Below, piece after piece: positions 14,000 through 17,735 of a stretch of DNA of 17,735 nucleotides. This DNA is from Anaerolineae bacterium. GTDB lineage: Bacteria; Chloroflexota; Anaerolineae; JAAYZQ01. The stretch covers positions 1-17,735 of the forward strand of contig JAFGOG010000102.1 in NCBI GenBank assembly GCA_016926595.1, in the 5' to 3' direction. Within the stretch, counting starts at the first letter, position 1. Every line of letters begins with the position of its first letter. A program made the position numbers and the translations under genes. The notes beneath the pieces were generated by a model, which saw nothing but the letters and a program-made list of their open reading frames with translations, did no database searches and had not been told where the DNA came from.

Positions 14000-15061
14000 C
14001 TAATGTACAGTGCTGCCCCGCTGTAGGTTGGCCAGGACTTTGCTGTAGCGATCGAGATGCTCGAGGATTTTGCCTGCGCCGCGGGCTACACAGGTCATCG
14101 CATCTTCGGCGACATAGACCCGCATCTTGGTCTCTTCGGACAGGCGCTCGGCCAGGCCCTGCAACAGCGCGCCGCCGCCGGCCAAGACGATGCCCTGTTC
14201 CATGAGGTCGGCTACGAGCTCGGGAGGAGTCTCGTCGACCGATTCACGGACCGTCTCGACGATGATATTGACCGAGCCAGCCAGCGCCTCTCGGATCTCG
14301 ACGCTGCTGATCTCGATTGACTCGGGCAGGCCGGTGATGAGGTTGCGGCCTTTGATGGTCATGATCTGTTCCTGGGGGAGGGGGTAGGCTGAGCCGATGG
14401 TGATCTTGGCCCGCTCGGCCATGCGCTCGCCGATCAGCAGGTTGTATTTTTGGCGGGCGTACTGGATGATGTCGTCGTCCATTTCGTCGCCGGCGACGCG
14501 GATGCTGCGGCTGACGACAATGCCGCCGAGGGAAATCACCGCCACTTCGGTTGTGCCGCCGCCGATGTCGACGATCATGCTTCCCAGCGACTCGGTGATC
14601 GGCAGCTCGGCTCCGATTGCCGCGGCCATCGGTTCTTCGACCAGGTAGGCCTCGCGAGCGCCGGCGGACAGGGCGGCGTCGTGGACTGCGCGCTTTTCCA
14701 CCTCCGTGACGCCGGACGGGATGCCCACCACCACGCGCGGGCGCGGCACGGGCAGCAAGGCCCGGTCGTGCACCTTTTTGATAAAATAGTGCAACATCCG
14801 CTCGGTGACGTCGAAATCGCTGATCACGCCGTCACGCAGGGGACGGATGGCCACGATCCTGGCTGGCGTGCGCCCTACCATTTCCTTGGCATCAAGGCCG
14901 ATGGCGAGCACTTTCTTGGTCTTTTTGTCGATGGCGACCACAGAGGGCTCATTGATCACAATGCCCTTGTTGCGGACATGCACCAGGGTATTGGCCGTAC
15001 CGAGATCGATGCCAATATCGACCGAAAAGAACCCAAGAATGAAATTCAAAGGGCTAAACAC
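14000..15061 (-). CDS. mreB: MreB, actin-like cell-shape protein
   Basis: This 353-residue actin-fold ATPase has the phosphate-1 motif DIGIDLGTANT (about 15-25), the phosphate-2 motif VDIGGGTTE (164-172) and the adenosine motif VLAGGGALLQGL. The hydrophobic first residues (MFSPLNFILGFF) could bind the membrane. It guides the elongasome around the rod. The start is GTG at 15061, seven bases after AGAGGA. Upstream lies a near-consensus promoter (15094-15122), and the gene heads the long minus-strand operon of wall and division genes. Confidence 0.97.
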   Translation of the reverse strand: MFSPLNFILGFFSVDIGIDLGTANTLVHVRNKGIVINEPSVVAIDKKTKKVLAIGLDAKEMVGRTPARIVAIRPLRDGVISDFDVTERMLHYFIKKVHDRALLPVPRPRVVVGIPSGVTEVEKRAVHDAALSAGAREAYLVEEPMAAAIGAELPITESLGSMIVDIGGGTTEVAVISLGGIVVSRSIRVAGDEMDDDIIQYARQKYNLLIGERMAERAKITIGSAYPLPQEQIMTIKGRNLITGLPESIEISSVEIREALAGSVNIIVETVRESVDETPPELVADLMEQGIVLAGGGALLQGLAERLSEETKMRVYVAEDAMTCVARGAGKILEHLDRYSKVLANLQRGSTVH

Positions 15062-15093
15062 GTAATCATCCTCTGTCCGAATTGATCCGGTCT

Positions 15094-15122
15094 ATTATAC
15101 TCGAAAAAGCGGCAGACAGCAA
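15094..15122 (-). promoter_or_regulatory. Near-consensus sigma-70-type promoter for the mre-min-rodA operon
   Basis: On the minus strand TTGCTG (15122-15117) and a perfect TATAAT (15099-15094) are 17 bases apart. Transcription would start near 15087, about 26 bases before the mreB GTG. It faces away from the secG promoter, with about 60 bases between the two -35 boxes. That stretch holds a perfect 5-bp inverted repeat, CTGCG/CGCAG (15160-15164, 15169-15173), a possible but unproven operator. Confidence 0.72.
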
Positions 15123-15184
15123 ACGAGTGCATCCCTATCGGGACACGGGGCGTGGGGAGCTGCGGACTCGCAGGGCGCGTGTAT

Positions 15185-15213
15185 TTGCCAGGGGTGACGG
15201 ATGGTGGTATAAT
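15185..15213 (+). promoter_or_regulatory. Near-consensus extended -10 promoter for secG
   Basis: TTGCCA (15185-15190) and a perfect TATAAT (15208-15213) are 17 bases apart, with TGG just before the -10 box (extended -10). Transcription would start near 15220, giving a leader of about 77 bases before secG. Confidence 0.72.
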
Positions 15214-15296
15214 CCGCGCTTGCACTGGCGCCGCATCTCGACAATGGCGACGGATGCTGAAACTGAGAAGCGAAGAATCTTGAAAAGGGGAAAGTT

Positions 15297-15527
15297 GTGA
15301 ATACATTCTTGCCGTATGTGCAGATCATACAGATCATCATTTCCATCGCCTTGGTCGCCATCATCCTGGCCCAGGCAAAAGGGCAAGGCGGTTTAGGCGG
15401 CATTTTTGGCGGTGATGCTACCGTATATCACACTCGCCGGGGTGTGGAAAAGACGTTGTTTCACATCACCATTGGCCTGGCCGTGCTTTTCTTTATCACA
15501 TCCCTCATTAGTGTGCTCGTAGCGTAA
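15297..15527 (+). CDS. secG: SecG, preprotein translocase subunit
   Basis: This 76-residue protein has two membrane helices (about 5-22 and 51-75) and the conserved cytoplasmic loop AKGQGGLGGIFGG followed by YHTRRGVEK. This is the SecG pattern. SecG joins SecY and SecE in the inner-membrane channel and aids SecA-driven export. The GTG start follows AAAAGGGG by six bases. It has a strong promoter of its own and lies six bases before the binding-protein gene, so the two probably share a transcript. Confidence 0.93.
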   Translation: MNTFLPYVQIIQIIISIALVAIILAQAKGQGGLGGIFGGDATVYHTRRGVEKTLFHITIGLAVLFFITSLISVLVA

Positions 15528-15533
15528 TTCGTC

Positions 15534-17204
15534 ATGACGCGCCACTTGGTTGTGGCACTTGTTGGCATCTCACTGATCTTTTTCATCCTGTTCCAGTTGG
15601 CGTCCAGCCTGAGCACGATAGAAGTGCCTGCTGTGGGAGGCGCTTATAGGGAAGGGGTGCTCGGCTATTCAGATGCGATCAGCCCGATCCTTCTAACTCA
15701 AGACAATGTGGTAGATCGGGACTTGTGCAGCCTGATTTTCAACGGGCTGACAGCCCTGGACGATAGCGGGCGCTTGCTGCCGGTTCTTGCGACAGAGTGG
15801 CAAGTTTCGGCAGACGGCACAGCTTACGATTTCGAGCTCAGGCGGGGTGTGACTTGGCACGACGGCGTGCCATTCACCGCTGCAGACGTAGCCTTTACGA
15901 TACAGGCCATACAGGACCCCAATTTCCAGGGCGACCCTGCCCTGCGCGAGTTATGGCAGAACGTCGCCGTCGAGACTCAAGGCGACTATAAAGTGCGGTT
16001 TGTCTTGTCGGAACCATTTATACCCTTCATCTACTATACTACAGTCGGCGTGCTGCCGGCTCACCTGCTCAGCGATGTGCTTCCTGCCGATCTCCCAACG
16101 AACGAGTTTTCAACACAACATCCCATTGGGACTGGGATGTTTAAGGTGGAAGAGGTTACCCCTGATCGGGTGACCCTGGTGGCCAATGCAGATTTCTGGG
16201 GGCCGCAGCCTTACTTGCAGCGGCTCGAGATCTGGTCATTCGGCGATTGGGACAGTATGTTGGCAGCCTACAAACGGGGTGACATCCAAGGCATTTACCG
16301 GGTCAGCCCTGAACATCTGTCTGAGCTGGCCCAACTGCCAGATCTGCAGCTCTACTCCGCACAACAGGCCGGCTACGGTTTGATCTATCTAAATCTGCAG
16401 CGTGAGAGCGCACCGTTCTTCCAGGATAGGAATGTCCGCCAGGCGCTGCTCTATGCCTTGGACCGCCAAGCGCTGATTGATAATGCTTTGCGCGGACAGG
16501 GGATCGTAGCCAACAGCCCTATCCCACCTACCGGTTGGGCCTACGATCCCACCGTGCGGCGCTATCCTTTCGATTCCCATGCAGCCATGGTTCTGCTTGA
16601 TAGTGCCGGATGGTCCGATACGAATGGAGATCGCATCAGAGATAAAGATGGCGTAGAGATGGTCTTTGCCTTGTTCACCAGTGATGATCCACTGATGATC
16701 TCCATGGCTGAAGCCATCGCCCAGTATTGGCAAGCGATCGGCGTAGATGCTAGGGTCCAACCCCAGGGCGCCGACCTGCTGTCCAACGTTCTCCAATCAA
16801 GCCCACGCAATTTCGACGCGGCTCTGATCGAGGTAGGGCTGGCTGCTGACCCGGACCCCTATCCCTGGTGGCACTCGACGCAGATAGGCGAGGGCGGCCA
16901 GAACTTTTCTGGCTTTGCCAATCGCGAGGCCGATATTGCCATAGAGCAAGCACGGGCCATCCCCGACCAACAACGACGTACCGAACTCTACTACACCTTT
17001 CAGGAGATCTTTGCCGATGAGGTGCCCTCATTGCTGATCTACTATCCGATCTACACCTACGCCGTCGATCTCCAAGTGCAAGGGGTCCAGCTATCACCCC
17101 TTCTGGTCAACAGCGACCGTTTTCGTAACATCGACGACTGGTATGTCGAAATGCAACAAATAGCAGTCACCGAAAAACCACCGCTTGACAAAACCCAGGA
17201 ATAG
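15534..17204 (+). CDS. Family 5 extracellular solute-binding protein, membrane-anchored
   Basis: This 556-residue protein belongs to the SBP_bac_5 (oligopeptide/dipeptide/nickel ABC importer) binding proteins. It shows GLTALDDSGRLLPVLATEW, YDFELRRGVTWHDGVPFTAADVAF, the hinge IGTGMFKVEE and NVRQALLYALDRQALI, all typical. Residues 362-372 (DTNGDRIRDKD) form the acidic loop common in the family. The N terminus is one hydrophobic helix (about 5-25) ending LASSLSTIE without a lipobox Cys. It is therefore probably an uncleaved anchor or an ordinary signal peptide, not a lipoprotein. No permease or ATPase gene lies next to it: secG is upstream and a tRNA gene downstream. The ligand is unknown. A clear ribosome site is lacking, which suggests coupling to secG. 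Confidence 0.9.
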   Translation: MTRHLVVALVGISLIFFILFQLASSLSTIEVPAVGGAYREGVLGYSDAISPILLTQDNVVDRDLCSLIFNGLTALDDSGRLLPVLATEWQVSADGTAYDFELRRGVTWHDGVPFTAADVAFTIQAIQDPNFQGDPALRELWQNVAVETQGDYKVRFVLSEPFIPFIYYTTVGVLPAHLLSDVLPADLPTNEFSTQHPIGTGMFKVEEVTPDRVTLVANADFWGPQPYLQRLEIWSFGDWDSMLAAYKRGDIQGIYRVSPEHLSELAQLPDLQLYSAQQAGYGLIYLNLQRESAPFFQDRNVRQALLYALDRQALIDNALRGQGIVANSPIPPTGWAYDPTVRRYPFDSHAAMVLLDSAGWSDTNGDRIRDKDGVEMVFALFTSDDPLMISMAEAIAQYWQAIGVDARVQPQGADLLSNVLQSSPRNFDAALIEVGLAADPDPYPWWHSTQIGEGGQNFSGFANREADIAIEQARAIPDQQRRTELYYTFQEIFADEVPSLLIYYPIYTYAVDLQVQGVQLSPLLVNSDRFRNIDDWYVEMQQIAVTEKPPLDKTQE

Positions 17205-17213
17205 TGGTAGATT
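17185..17213 (+). promoter_or_regulatory. Probable promoter for tRNA-Leu and the FtsB-like gene, inside the upstream 3' end
   Basis: A perfect TTGACA (17185-17190) is followed 17 bases later by TAGATT (17208-17213) with TGG before it (extended -10). Transcription would start near 17220, just before the tRNA at 17224. The -35 box overlaps the last codons of the binding-protein gene. Confidence 0.62.
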
Positions 17214-17223
17214 ATCGGTGCGC

Positions 17224-17307
17224 GCCGAAGTGGCGGAATAGGCAGACGCGCTGCGTTCAGGGCGCAGTGGGCGTACGCCCATGTGGGTTCAACTCCCACC
17301 TTCGGCA
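17224..17307 (+). tRNA. tRNA-Leu, anticodon CAG
   Basis: The acceptor stem GCCGAAG (17224-17230) pairs with CTTCGGC (17300-17306), with discriminator A at 17307. The anticodon stem CTGCG/CGCAG holds the loop TTCAGGG, giving anticodon CAG, which reads CUG. A long variable arm (GGGC, GTAC, GCCC) marks a class II tRNA. The T arm is GTGGG-TTCAACT-CCCAC. The D region GGCGGAATAGGCAGACGCGC is typical of tRNA-Leu. The 3' CCA is not encoded, as ACCT follows. Confidence 0.96.
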
Positions 17308-17320
17308 CCTGGTGGTAGCT

Positions 17321-17707
17321 ATGATCGGCAAAGAGGTTCGCAGAACACCGCTAGTCAGCCAGTTAGTCCTGATCCTGATGGGGACTGTCCTCCTCTACCT
17401 GGTCGTGAACTTTGGCCGGCAGGTAGCTACAAGCTACCAACGCGGCCAAGAGCTCCAGCAGATCCAGGAAAAGGTCAGGTTGGCTGAGGAGCGGAACCAG
17501 GATCTGCACGTCCACCTGGGCTATGCCCAATCCGACCAAGCGGCCGAGGCATGGGCGCGAGAACAGGGTTGGGCCAAGACTGGCGAGGTTCCAGTCATCG
17601 TCGTCGCCCCTTCAGCCAAGGAAAGCCCCGAGCTCGAACCGTCGCAGCAAGAGTTGCCAGCCTCTTATCGTCAGGCCTGGTGGGAGCTGTTCTTCGGGAC
17701 GCGCTAG
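17321..17707 (+). CDS. FtsB/DivIC-family septum formation initiator
   Basis: The 128-residue protein has a short cytoplasmic end, one membrane helix (about 12-29, LVSQLVLILMGTVLLYLV) and a coiled coil (about 38-65). It then has the family signature LGYAQSDQAAEAWAREQGWAKTGEVPVIVV. FtsB/DivIC bridges FtsL and the septal wall machinery during division. The ATG at 17321 is 14 bases after the tRNA end. The frame is open further back into the tRNA and the binding-protein gene, but that part is not a credible protein. Its ribosome site (GGTGG) is weak. The C-terminal 40 residues are Glu/Ser/Pro-rich and not conserved in the family as I know it. It probably shares a transcript with the tRNA. Confidence 0.86.
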   Translation: MIGKEVRRTPLVSQLVLILMGTVLLYLVVNFGRQVATSYQRGQELQQIQEKVRLAEERNQDLHVHLGYAQSDQAAEAWAREQGWAKTGEVPVIVVAPSAKESPELEPSQQELPASYRQAWWELFFGTR

Positions 17708-17735
17708 GTCGGGCAGTCAGCTATTGGCTCTCAGC

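Noticed and set aside
15244..15300. An 18-codon open frame in the secG leader whose TGA stop overlaps the secG GTG start
   Set aside because: There is no ribosome site before its ATG and no regulatory codon run. The overlap may be chance, though the arrangement would allow coupling.
17708..17735. A gene or terminator after the FtsB-like gene
   Set aside because: Only 28 bases remain and I see no start codon with a ribosome site, no hairpin with a T-run and no tRNA start.

Overview
The window is GC-rich bacterial chromosomal DNA, densely packed with genes. I infer a member of the Chloroflexota or a related deep-branching lineage. The grounds are an mreBCD-PBP2-minCDE-rodA block, an FtsB/DivIC-like gene next to a tRNA, a membrane-hairpin Cas4-like protein, and short palindromic repeats scattered between and inside genes. 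No rRNA is present, so the lineage is a moderate-confidence inference. I see no CRISPR array, insertion sequence, phage gene or integrase.

Left part (1-5148). A truncated patatin-like lipase (minus) and a tldD-type metalloprotease gene (plus) diverge from a 162-bp spacer with good sigma-70-like promoters for both. tldD converges on a minus-strand group: an HgdB/BcrC-type dehydratase-family protein, an EamA-type exporter, and a Cas4-like PD-(D/E)XK protein with a two-helix membrane hairpin. That last gene is cut into two same-frame pieces by one TAA stop, which lies exactly inside a palindromic repeat.

Central part (5187-15061, minus strand). Reading from a near-consensus promoter at 15094-15122, the order is mreB, mreC, mreD, mrdA (PBP2), minC, minD, minE, rodA, a GNAT acetyltransferase, then gltX with its own probable promoter. 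Most junctions overlap (ATGA) or are under 25 bp, so this looks like a single elongasome and division-site operon. MreBCD, PBP2 and RodA build the lateral wall; MinCDE position the division septum. RodA carries about 120 extra residues with added membrane helices. PBP2 has a DxNxDxxxDxD loop next to its KTG motif.

Right part (15062-17735, plus strand). A divergent spacer carries a second near-consensus promoter for secG and a membrane-anchored peptide/solute-binding protein gene. A TTGACA promoter in the 3' end of that gene then drives tRNA-Leu(CAG) and an FtsB/DivIC-like division gene.

Two families of short palindromes run through the left and central parts. One has the core GAGATCCCC-TTTCA-GGGGAT and lies upstream of gltX and minE, inside mreD, and in the 3' end of the dehydratase gene. 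The other has the core GTAGGGGYGGGT...ACCC and flanks tldD and splits the Cas4-like gene. The most unusual items here are the split nuclease, the repeats inside genes, the enlarged RodA and the PBP2 loop.
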